A DNA stretch of 64,000 bases from Nitrospira sp. (GCA_022226955.1 CP092079.1:2035088-2099087); one strand, 5' to 3'; positions 35,243 through 43,689 are shown, counted from the first letter of the stretch. Numbers and translations are program-made. The notes: generated by a model from the letters alone, not told the origin.

Positions 35243-36400
35243 ATGACATCCCGTTCTACTTGCCTTGCGAGACAGCTGCGACGGATCGCCGCCACCGGGT
35301 TCTGGTTGTTTCTGTCGCTCACCAGTGGAGCGGTGGCAGCGCCGGCCGATCCGGCGGGCACCTCCTTTCGTCCGGCGCAAGAGGGCTATCGATACGAATT
35401 TCCGCGAGACCACGGCTCGCACGATACCTTCCGCACCGAATGGTGGTACTACACCGGCCATTTGGAAACCGCCGAGGGACGGCGATTTGGATTTGAACTC
35501 ACGTTCTTCCGGCGTGGGATCGAACCAGATCAGATCGAAACGCGCCCCTCCCGCTGGTCGGTGGATCAACTCTACCTGGCCCATCTCGCCATCACCGACG
35601 TTACCGGTCGACGCTTTCACTTTCATGATCGTATCAGCCGCGCCGGTCTGGGCAAGGCCGGAGCCGATGCGACTCACCTGAATGTTTGGCTCGACCAGTG
35701 GCGCGCTGAATCGCCGGAGCAGAGCGAGCAACATCGGCTCAACGCCAAGGCCGATGGAGTTGCACTCGCGCTGACACTCGAACCCACCAAGCCGCTCGTC
35801 ATCCATGGAGAGCATGGCATTAGCAAAAAAGGCGCGGCGGCAGGACAAGCCTCGCACTACTATTCCTTCACCCGCCTCAAAACCGGCGGCACGTTGACGC
35901 TCGGCACCGAGACCTTCCGCGTGACCGGCACCAGCTGGATGGACCACGAGTTCGGTTCGGCGGACTTGAGCCCGGAGCTTGTCGGATGGGACTGGTTCAG
36001 CATTCACCTAAGCGACAATCGGGAATTGATGGTCTACCGCCTCCGCCTCGCTGATGGAACATCAGACCCGGCATCGAGCGGAACCCTCGTCGAGGCAGAC
36101 GGCCGCACGCAGCACCTGTCGGCTTCCGACATTGAACTAACGCCACTGACTAGCTGGACCAGCCCAGCCAGCAAAGCCACCTACCCGCAACAATGGCGCG
36201 TCACCATTCCTTCGCTGAACCTCTCTCTCGAACTCACCCCCCTCCTCGCCGATCAGGAACTGCGCACCTCGCGCAGCACGCAAGTGACTTATTGGGAAGG
36301 CGCCGTCGATGCGATCGGAACAGAGCGGGACCAACCCATTCGCGGGAAAGGATATATAGAGCTAACGGGATATGCGGAGCGGATTAAGCAAAAGCTGTGA
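35243..36400 (+). CDS. Secreted lipocalin-like protein, AttH/CrtC family
   Basis: A 385-residue protein with a signal peptide (residues ~1-33, GAVAAPADP). The AttH/CrtC signature HDTFRTEWWYYTGHLET and GFELTFFRRG is followed by GLGKAGADATHLNVWL, SHYYSFTRLKTGG and TSWMDHEFGSADLSPELVGWDWF. Two lipocalin-like beta-barrel halves make the family, which includes carotenoid 1,2-hydratase; most members are not carotenoid enzymes. Periplasmic or lipid-binding role likely; no neighbour explains it. Confidence 0.83.
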   Translation: MTSRSTCLARQLRRIAATGFWLFLSLTSGAVAAPADPAGTSFRPAQEGYRYEFPRDHGSHDTFRTEWWYYTGHLETAEGRRFGFELTFFRRGIEPDQIETRPSRWSVDQLYLAHLAITDVTGRRFHFHDRISRAGLGKAGADATHLNVWLDQWRAESPEQSEQHRLNAKADGVALALTLEPTKPLVIHGEHGISKKGAAAGQASHYYSFTRLKTGGTLTLGTETFRVTGTSWMDHEFGSADLSPELVGWDWFSIHLSDNRELMVYRLRLADGTSDPASSGTLVEADGRTQHLSASDIELTPLTSWTSPASKATYPQQWRVTIPSLNLSLELTPLLADQELRTSRSTQVTYWEGAVDAIGTERDQPIRGKGYIELTGYAERIKQKL

Positions 36401-36471
36401 CGGGCTGGAAAGTACGTCTTGCTGACTTCTCGCACTTGCTTGATGTACGAGGTCAAGGATAAACTAGCTCA

Positions 36472-36500
36472 AACAAAAGTGGTCTGACACCTTTGTCCGC
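36472..36500. repeat. Short motif copy, downstream of AttH-like gene
   Basis: AACAAAAGTGGTCTGACACC followed by TTTGTCCGC. One of about seven copies in 30.7-40.3 kb of a motif approximating AACAAAGGTGTCTGACACC; other copies abut truncated genes. The core GGTGTCTGACACC resembles REP-like sites associated with RAYT transposases. Confidence 0.6.
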
Positions 36501-36539
36501 TCAACCCATCCCTGATACGGTAGACCTCGGAACGACTGC

Positions 36540-36758
36540 TTAGGCAGCGTCGGTTTCAATCTTGCCGGGAAGCTTGCTGAGGGTCAGTTTCTGTAGTTCG
36601 ACTTTGTTGGCGGCATTGTCGATGTCGATACCTACCAACCGTCCATTCGAATCGTAATCGAGCACGACGCCCTCGGACACTTCACGACTTTCTACACTTA
36701 GCCTTTCAGAAAGATCGATATACAGGGAATCCGTGTCTGGATGGTAGTTAAGCTTCAT
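36540..36758 (-). CDS. DUF2283 family protein
   Basis: A 72-residue protein from MKLNYHPDTDSLYIDL, the DUF2283 opening, with SEGVVLDYDSNGRLVGIDID in the middle. Small single-domain proteins of this family occur in accessory DNA and beside toxin-antitoxin-like genes; function unknown. The ATG at 36758 matches the family start; a longer frame adds 14 residues without support. Confidence 0.75.
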   Translation of the reverse strand: MKLNYHPDTDSLYIDLSERLSVESREVSEGVVLDYDSNGRLVGIDIDNAANKVELQKLTLSKLPGKIETDAA

Positions 36759-36882
36759 AGTGTAAACCCTAGAAAAGAACGGCTGCACAGCTCGCTGCAA
36801 ACAAGTCTACTGAATCGTCCGGCATTTATCTATCGTCTCATTCAATCTCACCAATCCGATGACGCGTTTCACGAGAACATGA

Positions 36883-36912
36883 ACAAAAAGTATCCGACCC
36901 CTTAAATCGCCT
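36883..36912. repeat. Short motif copy at a recombinase breakpoint
   Basis: ACAAAAAGTATCCGACCCC then TTAAATCGCC. It lies exactly where homology to the tyrosine recombinase stops, so the recombinase frame is read into it. Confidence 0.6.
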
Positions 36913-37091
36913 TCGTGCGTATACTTCATGGTGGTGTCGAAATCCTTGTGACCGAGCAGTTCTTGAATGGCCCGAAGGTCGTATCCGGCCTCAAGGAGAT
37001 GCATGGCGAACGAATGCCGGAACGTGTGGCACCCGACATGCCTGACTAGGGAGAAACCATCGGAGACATTTTGAATTTCAGCTGACGGCAA
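36900..37091 (-). pseudogene. Tyrosine recombinase/integrase, C-terminal fragment
   Basis: The minus-strand frame 36807-37091 contains [19 protein letters not shown] and [20 protein letters not shown]: the HxxR, LLGH and catalytic Tyr region of an integron/phage-type integrase. The N-terminal core-binding half and first catalytic Arg are missing, and homology stops at the short motif near 36912. It is a remnant and not an active integrase. Confidence 0.8.
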
Positions 37092-37188
37092 GAGGCAAAC
37101 CGCCTCATCTGCTCAGAAAAACCAGAATGCCCCCGTTAACTCCATCCAAATCTGTGGGCTACGTTCGGATATATCTTGCAACTCGATG

Positions 37189-37219
37189 AAACAAAGGTGT
37201 CTGACCCCTTAAATCTGCC
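37189..37219. repeat. Short motif copy near the end of a membrane-protein gene
   Basis: AAACAAAGGTGTCTGACCCC then TTAAATCTGCC. The best match to the motif family consensus; 22 bases beyond the stop of the gene ending at 37241. Confidence 0.65.
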
Positions 37220-37240
37220 TCGTGACGGCTAATGTTCGAA

Positions 37241-38017
37241 CTAGGCAGACGACGACGGCATGGCGCTACGCGATACTGGTGCCAGGCCTTCATTTGTAAG
37301 TTGGGGCCTGAGTACTTTCGACTCGATGCCATGCAGCAGGGCAGAACGAGTCATTATTGCAATGTCAGTAATCCAGAAGAACATATCCGAGGGGTTCAAT
37401 AAAAATGGAGTCTCTAGTGTCTTTCTGAAAAATAGCTCATAGTAGTACTGATTATCGAAAGGTTCTCTAGCTACGACGGAACTGACTGACCAACCTACGC
37501 CTTTCGCTCCATCCGAAGTAGCTTCGAAGTGTTGGTTCAGACCCGTGGGAGACGATTCTTGGTCCACCGGGAAACAGTACATAACTACGATCTGCCGAAC
37601 ATTTGCGTCTACCTGAACAAGAAGAGAGAACTCCTTGTAGTGAATTGTGTAAAACGCGCGTGGTTGACCAGCCTGGTGATCCATTGACACGCGAACGGGT
37701 TCGCCGTTTAGCTTACCGAAGGCTGGCATTCGAATTTTTTCGAGTCCCTGCCGAAGAGACTGTGAGAAGAAAGCATCCAGCCTGGTACAAAGCCGATTCA
37801 CTGACATCTCTCGTTCTGCAAACAAAAGCACGAGCGCTGCAGCGACTCCAAAAGCAGAGAACTGTGCAAGATTGAGTGCCGGCGCGATCCAGTCCCTCTT
37901 ATCTTGATAGAAGGCTGCATGTGCAAGCAGCACGCCGGCCCCAAAAGCCACAATAAGGATTGCGAGTGCGACAAGTTTGACCCATCGCGGTACGTGAACA
38001 ATATCCTTGTACTCCAT
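37241..38017 (-). CDS. Hypothetical membrane protein
   Basis: A 258-residue protein with two N-terminal hydrophobic helices (about 12-35 and 47-68) and a soluble C-terminal domain containing many aromatic residues (QPRAFYTIHYKEFSLLVQVD, NQYYYELFFRKTLETPFLL). No family recognised. Base composition is lower in GC than its neighbours, and short-motif copies flank it at 37189 and 38140, suggesting that it arrived as an accessory gene. Possible sensor or effector; not assignable. Confidence 0.55.
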   Translation of the reverse strand: MEYKDIVHVPRWVKLVALAILIVAFGAGVLLAHAAFYQDKRDWIAPALNLAQFSAFGVAAALVLLFAEREMSVNRLCTRLDAFFSQSLRQGLEKIRMPAFGKLNGEPVRVSMDHQAGQPRAFYTIHYKEFSLLVQVDANVRQIVVMYCFPVDQESSPTGLNQHFEATSDGAKGVGWSVSSVVAREPFDNQYYYELFFRKTLETPFLLNPSDMFFWITDIAIMTRSALLHGIESKVLRPQLTNEGLAPVSRSAMPSSSA

Positions 38018-38139
38018 CAGCGAACTCCCTTTGTGTTTGCGACGCCTAACAATGTTTGGACAGACTGCATAACCCTGTTACGGCAAGCTGTCCACTTCTG
38101 CCTAAACCGGCGGGTACACACCGATTGCCCGCCCTATCA

Positions 38140-38195
38140 AAACAAAGGTGTCCGTTAAATCCTGGGAAGTCCCGTCTGCCCCCTTAAATCTCCGC
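38140..38195. repeat. Two adjacent short motif copies, degraded
   Basis: AAAACAAAGGTGTCCGTTAA at 38140 and GTCTGCCCCCTTAAATCTCC at 38174: two halves or two overlapping copies of the same motif, the first with an interrupted core. They bound the membrane-protein gene on its promoter side. Confidence 0.5.
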
Positions 38196-38294
38196 GACAA
38201 TAGTTTTTACCTCTTCGTCATCGAAGTACGACTCTCAATGTTCCGAAACATTCTCAGCATAACGCATACCGTTTCACCTGGTGATGAGCAATCA

Positions 38295-38534
38295 CTACAA
38301 CATCTGCCTCCGCGAAATGAGTACGCTGTCAGTTAACGGCAGGAATGCTCTCATGCCTCCGTCATCAACACTACCCACAACTCGAATGGTGTCACCGGAT
38401 TGGTCGTCCCAGAAAAACTGGATCTCGACTTGATACGTTTTGCCGCTCACGGCGCTAACCTTATGAACTTCGACATGCTGCGCCTCGACTAACCGGGCAA
38501 GCTCAAAATGGCTGCTACCGACGAACCGAGCCAA
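38295..38534 (-). CDS. Small hypothetical protein, uncertain
   Basis: A 79-residue frame that would need a TTG start at 38534; an in-frame stop lies just upstream. HFELARLVEAQHVEVHKVSA, VQIEFFWDD-like and FLPLTDSVLISRR segments look like a compact alpha/beta domain, but there is no family match I recognise. It could be the C-terminal remnant of a longer protein. Confidence 0.35.
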   Translation of the reverse strand: MARFVGSSHFELARLVEAQHVEVHKVSAVSGKTYQVEIQFFWDDQSGDTIRVVGSVDDGGMRAFLPLTDSVLISRRQML

Positions 38535-38873
38535 CTGCTCTTTAAGTATCTATTGTCCATGACGTACGAACGACCTAAAGGACAAACTCCGCCGTGCGAT
38601 GAAACAGCTTCCACAGCAGCAGATTAAAAGATGCAGATCTACTCACTGGCTATGTCTCCCCTACCATCTTCCCCTAAACTGATAGCATCCGCTCACTCGA
38701 CCATAGTTCGTAAGCCTTAAGTCATATTCGTTGATCCTTCCGATAAAATACGCCTCCTCAACAGCATATTTGGGGGCTCAAATGCCAAACGATTCTTCTG
38801 CCTCTCACTTTCAGCGAGGCCACTGGAGAAATCTCACTGCGCGCGTCGAATGAGACCATTCGACACCCAGGCG
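38535..38873. other. Gene-free stretch upstream of HicA
   Basis: AT-richer than average. It contains a short possible transposase-like scrap around 38570-38660 (LKDKLRRAMKQLPQQQ), too weak to call, and a direct-repeat copy at 38806-38856 that recurs on the far side of the HicAB genes. Confidence 0.5.
38806..38856. repeat. Direct repeat left of the HicAB module
   Basis: TTCAGCGAG...CACTGCGCGC with GTCGAATGAG. A related sequence in the same orientation lies at 39410-39462 and a shorter third at 39560-39602, so the hicBA genes are bracketed. Confidence 0.55.
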
Positions 38874-39116
38874 TTAGCCGAACAATGCATCGAGGAGCTG
38901 ATCGCGGGTTATGTCGAAATGCGTGGCGACATCGGCAAGAATGACCGAGAGCGTTCCAATGCGAAGCGGTGTATGTTGCGGGATTGTGATGTGATGTTCG
39001 CCATGCTCATGCGTTGTCAAACGAAGATGGCTACCGGTTTGGCGAGTGATGCGATATCCGAGTTTGTGCAAGGCTTGGGCGACATCGTGTCCAGAGAGGT
39101 CGCGGGGCAACCTCAT
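38874..39116 (-). CDS. hicA: HicA-type mRNA interferase toxin
   Basis: An 80-residue HicA: LSGHDVAQALHKLGYRITRQ, TGSHLRLT with the active-site His, and ITIPQHTPLRIGTLSVIL are the family pattern; it folds like a double-stranded RNA-binding domain and cleaves mRNA. The ATG at 39116 overlaps the antitoxin stop by four bases. A longer frame would simply read through the antitoxin gene. Bracketed by direct repeats. Confidence 0.85.
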   Translation of the reverse strand: MRLPRDLSGHDVAQALHKLGYRITRQTGSHLRLTTHEHGEHHITIPQHTPLRIGTLSVILADVATHFDITRDQLLDALFG

Positions 39117-39319
39117 ACGGCAATGACTTCTTCTCGAACATGGTGCAGACGAACAACCCGAGGAGCCATCCCCTCCTGGAAATGACAACGCACCGCGTCC
39201 CTCACCTTCTCGGGCAGTTCGGCCAACGTGTCTGCCTCGGTAAAAATCGACTGCCCGAGCGCCCGAGCGATGAACCCACCTTCGGGGGCCTCTTCCACCA
39301 CAAAGATTAGTTCGGTCAT
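39113..39319 (-). CDS. hicB: HicB-like antitoxin
   Basis: A 68-residue protein upstream of and overlapping hicA. The partly degraded RNase H-like HicB fold is visible (LIFVVEEAPEGGFIARALGQ, TEADTLAELPEKVRDAVRCH). No C-terminal DNA-binding domain is evident, so autoregulation may be weak or need the toxin. Pairing with HicA fixes the role. Confidence 0.8.
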   Translation of the reverse strand: MTELIFVVEEAPEGGFIARALGQSIFTEADTLAELPEKVRDAVRCHFQEGMAPRVVRLHHVREEVIAV

Positions 39320-39798
39320 CGAAGCATCCTCTCAAGGGGTAATTGTTGCTTATGGTAGTCCGGCAACTAGCCAATGTCCAGCTCTCACACGGTTGCTATT
39401 ATTTTACTTTCCCCTTCAGCGAGCCGGCGGGCAGAGCCTCCCCTGCGCGCATCGAACGAGGCCCTTCAGAGGGCGCGCGTTCCGCGAGCATCGAGGCTTA
39501 CTGGCCGTCTCCCCGCCCTCCTTCTCCCTCTCATTATTCCCTTTGTCATCATCAAGAGGCGTGGCTCGGGCGATCTCCCACTGCGCGCATGGACCGAGCA
39601 CCGCCCTTGCGTAATACTTCGATCAATCCCGCGTGCGCTGGGCGCGAGCAAGGGAGATCGCCCAGGCCATGTTTTACTCGGGTTTCTGATTATGACAGTG
39701 TCTAGCAATGAAGATGCAGCGCGGACAGCGCTATAGCTCCTAGCGCCGCCATGGCTCACTGCCGCGAGTGGAAGGACACTACCTTCGCGTCTGATCAG
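39320..39798. other. 479-base stretch with repeats and no gene
   Basis: Holds the right-hand direct repeat of the HicAB module (39410-39462) and a third related copy (39560-39602). Open frames here are Pro/Arg/Ser-rich and overlap in several frames, which is the mark of non-coding GC-rich DNA. Confidence 0.55.
39410..39462. repeat. Direct repeat right of the HicAB module
   Basis: CCTTCAGCGAGCC...CCCTGCGCGC with ATCGAACGAGG, matching the copy at 38806-38856. A shorter copy with CACTGCGCGC follows at 39560-39602. Confidence 0.55.
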
Positions 39799-40146
39799 TT
39801 ATGCGGCCTGGAGTAGGAATTCGACCTTTACAGCCTCGTAAGGGAATTCGATGCCGCCGGTTTTCGTACGATTCAACAAACCTGCGGACAATAGAGCCGT
39901 GACGTCGCTGTGAACGGCCTTCACATCCCGCTGAACGCGGCGTGCCGCTTCACGGATAGATACAGGTCCGGCGCCGCACAACGCTTTCAGAAGTTCCCAG
40001 CGCTTGGCGGACAGCACCTTCCACAGCAACTCAGGAGTCGCAAAGCCAATGCGCGTCGCTCGATTTGGCTTGCCCGATTTCCAAGCCTGCGCAAACTCGG
40101 CCAGGCCTTTCTCTGGGGACCGCACTTCAAGTATGACCGTTTTCAT
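39799..40146 (-). CDS. Winged-helix antitoxin, TumA-like (MarR-type)
   Basis: A 115-residue protein from MKTVILEVRSPEKGL. The C-terminal half is a winged-helix DNA-binding domain: ELLKALCGAGPVSIREAARR, DVKAVHSDVTALLSAGLL, then a wing with GGIEFPYEAV. Proteins of this HVO_A0114-like type usually follow a TumE-family toxin. Just upstream the end of such a toxin is present but truncated (40127-40198), so the antitoxin looks orphaned. Start at 40146 is set by the family opening. Confidence 0.72.
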   Translation of the reverse strand: MKTVILEVRSPEKGLAEFAQAWKSGKPNRATRIGFATPELLWKVLSAKRWELLKALCGAGPVSIREAARRVQRDVKAVHSDVTALLSAGLLNRTKTGGIEFPYEAVKVEFLLQAA

Positions 40147-40198
40147 GATCCCACCTCGCAATCGCACGTTGAAAGTCCGCAATCAGCTTCTCGATCTC
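40127..40198 (-). pseudogene. TumE-family toxin, C-terminal remnant
   Basis: The minus strand upstream of the antitoxin reads EIEKLIADFQRAIARWDHE then NGHT and a TGA that overlaps the antitoxin start. This is the closing helix of the DUF6516/TumE toxin family. The frame ends abruptly at the short motif at 40199-40228, so the catalytic part has been lost. Confidence 0.62.
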
Positions 40199-40228
40199 AA
40201 AACAAAGGGGCCTGACACCTTTATCCGC
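40199..40228. repeat. Short motif copy truncating the toxin remnant
   Basis: AAAACAAAGGGGCCTGACACC then TTTATCCGC, a full member of the motif family, positioned at the exact break of the TumE-like frame and ten bases before the amidohydrolase stop codon. Confidence 0.65.
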
Positions 40229-40238
40229 GCTCAGTGCT

Positions 40239-41738
40239 TCAGCGTGGTAATTTCAGGAAATTATACGCATTCTCCCAAAAGAACTTTTCTCGATACTGTT
40301 GGTATTCGGATCGATCCATTATATCTACGAAGACGTTCAGGTATTTGCGCGTGTTATCGACCATGTCTGGCATATGCCAATCCGAACCGTACGCCACTTT
40401 GTCCATAAAATTATACGACCCTTTCATCTTTTGGGCACGTTTGATATTAGAGATAAAGACTTTCAGATTGGCCTCTTCGAACAGCTCGGTAATGCATCCC
40501 ATCTCACAGTAGACGTTCGGATAGGTGACGCACAGCTCAACAACGATTTTGGCAAAGTTGTCTGGATGATCCCACTCGCCATCAGACTTGGCCATCCAGC
40601 CGTGCGACTTCAATGATCCGTTTTCAGCGTAGCCACCACCGGCATGGCCAATACCTAGCCGTAGCGTTGGCTTCGCCTTCAGTACCTCTCTCCAATACTT
40701 CGGATGGGCATTGGCCCCCTCCTTGTGGCGAGTCTGAAAACCCTGCGGAGTACAGTGCGCGAAGATAGCTGCGTCCCGCTCTTCACAGAACGCGAAGAAT
40801 GAATCGATCGTCACCTGAATAGTGGAATCGTTGCCAGAAGGTCTGTACCCCATGGCTGGATAAAACTTGAACCCCAGAAAGCCTCTCGCCATGGAGTCCT
40901 CGGCCTCTGTGCGCCAGTCCGTTCGCCGAGGGTCAAAGGCAGAAAATCCAAATAGACGAGCGGGATTGGCTCGCTGTAGTAACTGCATACGATCCACCTG
41001 GACAGGATGAAAAGGATAGTACGGCGGCTTCTGTTTCTCGTACGCCATCTGCATGTCCATCATATAGTGCGAGATCTGCAAGGGCGGCAAGTCATTGCCG
41101 TATCCGGCTACTAATTTCTCCAACATCTTCTCTTCCGATTTCAACATAGTCAGGAAAAACTCGAGATAGTTTTCCGCCGCACCCCATGCCTTGGAATCCA
41201 TCAGCTTCGTCACCACCCCCAAGGCATTCTTGACTACCCCCCTAGCCCAGCCGAGAAGATCACCGAAGACTAAGGACTTATCAAGATTAGCACGGGACCT
41301 CACGCCGGCCTCGGCGAATGGAAGTTTGTCCTTCCATCCCTCTGCCTCATAGTCAACCTCCGACAAATCTGCAATGATACTCATCAGCTTGGAATTGCGC
41401 AGTACGTCGAAATCGGCAGCGTCTATAAACTTCTCATCTAACGCGCCTGAGCCCTTGCGCATTATGTCTAAGGACCCCGTTGCAACTAGTAATTCGTGCT
41501 TGGCAATGTTCCAAATTCTTTCGAGTCGATCTTCATCTGACATGGCAGAAGACAGCAACCTCAAACCGCCCGCTTCTTCGTAGGAGGAGCCCGTCAAGAA
41601 CTCGAGTAATCTTGCGACATGATTTGCAAGGTTGCTTTCATCCTTACCCATAGCATTGGCGATGACACTGGCCAATGGAATATATCTCGCATTGAACAAA
41701 TGTGCGTGAAGATCAACGATCCGTATTGGCAGTGCCAT
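40239..41738 (-). CDS. Amidohydrolase-2-type metal-dependent hydrolase
   Basis: A 499-residue TIM-barrel amidohydrolase. The HxH metal pair is H11/H13 in DLHAHLF; GFLGFKFYPAMGY, FAHCTPQGF, LGIGHAGGGY and YGSDWHMPD supply the remaining metal and catalytic positions. Residues ~30-280 are a large helical insertion without a recognised family, making it longer than usual for the family (about 300). Reaction unknown: deaminase, decarboxylase or lactonase chemistry is possible. The GC level is below the window average and the flanks carry accessory motifs, so transfer is plausible. Confidence 0.75.
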   Translation of the reverse strand: MALPIRIVDLHAHLFNARYIPLASVIANAMGKDESNLANHVARLLEFLTGSSYEEAGGLRLLSSAMSDEDRLERIWNIAKHELLVATGSLDIMRKGSGALDEKFIDAADFDVLRNSKLMSIIADLSEVDYEAEGWKDKLPFAEAGVRSRANLDKSLVFGDLLGWARGVVKNALGVVTKLMDSKAWGAAENYLEFFLTMLKSEEKMLEKLVAGYGNDLPPLQISHYMMDMQMAYEKQKPPYYPFHPVQVDRMQLLQRANPARLFGFSAFDPRRTDWRTEAEDSMARGFLGFKFYPAMGYRPSGNDSTIQVTIDSFFAFCEERDAAIFAHCTPQGFQTRHKEGANAHPKYWREVLKAKPTLRLGIGHAGGGYAENGSLKSHGWMAKSDGEWDHPDNFAKIVVELCVTYPNVYCEMGCITELFEEANLKVFISNIKRAQKMKGSYNFMDKVAYGSDWHMPDMVDNTRKYLNVFVDIMDRSEYQQYREKFFWENAYNFLKLPR

Positions 41739-42144
41739 GCCTTTCTCCTTCTCTTATTTATGAACCCTTGAAAAGCCTACGAACCAAGTCCCGCCTTTAC
41801 CTGCAGCATCTCCGTGAAGACCGGACGACAGGCTCATGCACCTTTCACTAGGGAGACAGGCTGCCTCTCCGAACTAAGCAAAGGCTACTAAGCCCTTCTT
41901 TCTCTTCACTCACTAACTCCAGCAAGCATATGAAGTGCCCCATAAGGAACGAATGGGAGCGTAGCGCTTCAAAAACAATTCGTCAATAAGCTTTCCGCAC
42001 TAAAGCATACGGCATTACATAATGTGTGCACTAGAGCGATCCGACTCTCTGGCTTCACCCACTCGACACATCCGATGCAGATGGCTCACTCCAAGAAAGA
42101 AATCACTGACCGACTCCCTCCTTCTTGACGCCACATCGAATCCT
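41739..42144. other. 406-base gap with no recognised feature
   Basis: Lower in GC than the genes on either side. I see no gene, strong hairpin or repeat copy here. A TACATAAT-like element near 42015 could be part of the promoter of the lipoprotein gene. Confidence 0.45.
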
Positions 42145-43194
42145 ATGATTAGGTCCACCCCTGTCATGCTGATTCGTACCGCATTCAGATTGGCGTCGCT
42201 CGCCTTCCTCGTCTTCTCCCTCGGCTGCGAGAAAGAGAGTGAGTCGATTGTCTCCATTGCACTGCATCCGACCAACACCCAGATTCTCTACGTCGCGACG
42301 AACGATGCGGTTTACAAATCCCGTGATGCCGGCTCGTCGTGGGAACGATTCCCAAGCTTTAGCGCGCGCCGCGTGACGACGATCGGGATCGACCCGCAAT
42401 TTCCGGCCACGGTCTACGCCGGGACAATGGCCGACGCCGTCTATAAAAGTCCGGACGGCGGGCAACATTGGCTTCCCCACAACGTCGGGCTCAAGGAACA
42501 CGTCTCGTTCATCAATGACTTCGTGTTCGACTCCACCGATCACGAGCAGATCTACATCGCCACGACCGTCGGGGTCTTCTCCACCAAAGACGGCGGGCGC
42601 GAATGGGAAGAGCGCATGGCGGGGATGAAAGAGGTGCATATCGTCACCTCTATTGCGATTCATCCGACAGCTCCCCGCATTCTCTATGCGGGGACCACCG
42701 GCGGGGTCTATCGATCTGAGGACGGAGCGGCTTCGTGGAAAAAGATCAATGCCGGGCTCATCCCAGAAACGGAACTGATGGCCGCGATGGCGCTGGGCGT
42801 GAATGCGATTGTCATTGATCCTGTCACACCGGACGTCGTGTACGCCGGAACGACGAAAGGATTGTTTCGCACCGCGAACAAGGGCAATACCTGGGAACGG
42901 ATCGGGAACGGGCTGAAAGATCCTTTTGTCAGCAGCCTGCTCATCAACCCAGCTCAACCAACACAACTCTATCTCGGCGGCCCCGGCGGCGTGTGGAAAA
43001 GTCTGGATAGCGGAAAAACCTGGCAGGCGATCAATGCGGGGCTCACGTCTTTGAACATCCGTTCGCTGGCCATGAGCCCCAAAAATCCTGAAGCTCTTTT
43101 CGTCGGCACGAACGGCAGCGGCCTCTACCATTCCACCGATGGCGGCACGAACTGGACGCCCATGCCGCTGAAAGCCGCTACCGCGAAAAGTTAG
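42145..43194 (+). CDS. Lipoprotein with seven Asp-box repeats (beta-propeller)
   Basis: A 349-residue lipoprotein. A lipobox VFSLGC follows the signal helix LIRTAFRLASLAFL. Seven Asp-box repeats (SxDxGxxW) are present: KSRDAGSSW, KSPDGGQHW, STKDGGREW, RSEDGAASW, RTANKGNTW, KSLDSGKTW and HSTDGGTNW, with intervening YAGT strands. Seven repeats suggest a closed propeller like Ycf48/HCF136 or BNR sialidase-like folds. Catalytic residues of sialidases are not evident. An alternative ATG at 42166 would give a tidier signal peptide. Confidence 0.8.
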   Translation: MIRSTPVMLIRTAFRLASLAFLVFSLGCEKESESIVSIALHPTNTQILYVATNDAVYKSRDAGSSWERFPSFSARRVTTIGIDPQFPATVYAGTMADAVYKSPDGGQHWLPHNVGLKEHVSFINDFVFDSTDHEQIYIATTVGVFSTKDGGREWEERMAGMKEVHIVTSIAIHPTAPRILYAGTTGGVYRSEDGAASWKKINAGLIPETELMAAMALGVNAIVIDPVTPDVVYAGTTKGLFRTANKGNTWERIGNGLKDPFVSSLLINPAQPTQLYLGGPGGVWKSLDSGKTWQAINAGLTSLNIRSLAMSPKNPEALFVGTNGSGLYHSTDGGTNWTPMPLKAATAKS

Positions 43195-43203
43195 CCTGGC
43201 TTC

Positions 43204-43689
43204 TTAGTAACCCGTCTTCGCTCCTGCACTGCCATGCTGATAGCGGCCGCTGTACGAGAGCATTTGGTCGGAGAGGCTTTTCCACTCATCGGCCATCATC
43301 AGCTCTTTCATCTTGAACCGCAGGGCAAGAATTTTAGACGAAGTCTTCGTCCGCTGGCTGCTCGCCTCATCGAGAACCTTGGTGAACTCCTCGGGAGTCG
43401 CCGTATAGCTGGCATTCAGCGTATACAGCTGGCGGTGATAGGCGCGCTCCTGCTCGCGACCGGTCTTCAGTTCGGTGACGATCTCATCGACCAGCGCTTT
43501 CACCTGGATGGCCTTGGCCGGATCCTTCACCGTCCGGTCGATCAACCCCGCCATGTCCTGCTGCCCTTTTTGCCAATAGGCATCGCCCTTGCTCGATTCC
43601 ATCATCCCATGATGATGGTGATGGCCGGAACAGCCGCTCAACGCCAACAATCCAACCACCGACCACATGGCCCAACGCATGCTCTTCAT
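43204..43689 (-). CDS. His-rich lipoprotein, Spy/CpxP-like size
   Basis: A 161-residue lipoprotein: lipobox LALSGC, then HHHHHGMM just behind the acyl site, a possible metal-binding tether. The rest is helical and charged (VKALVDEIVTELKTGREQER, KILALRFKMKELM), like periplasmic Spy/CpxP or heavy-metal-resistance helices, but without the LTXXQ motif. AGGAGG precedes the ATG. Metal or stress role is inferred. Confidence 0.68.
   Translation of the reverse strand: MKSMRWAMWSVVGLLALSGCSGHHHHHGMMESSKGDAYWQKGQQDMAGLIDRTVKDPAKAIQVKALVDEIVTELKTGREQERAYHRQLYTLNASYTATPEEFTKVLDEASSQRTKTSSKILALRFKMKELMMADEWKSLSDQMLSYSGRYQHGSAGAKTGY

Noticed and set aside
36807..37091. Active integrase marking an integron or island
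   Set aside because: Only the C-terminal ~50 residues of the recombinase remain and no attC-like array was seen, so an active integron is not supported.
38570..38660. Transposase scrap LKDKLRRAMKQLPQQQ
   Set aside because: Too short and without a distinctive motif; could be chance.
39343..39736. Several overlapping ~120-codon frames
   Set aside because: Open in several frames at once, rich in Pro, Arg and Ser, and covering direct repeats; typical of non-coding GC-rich DNA.
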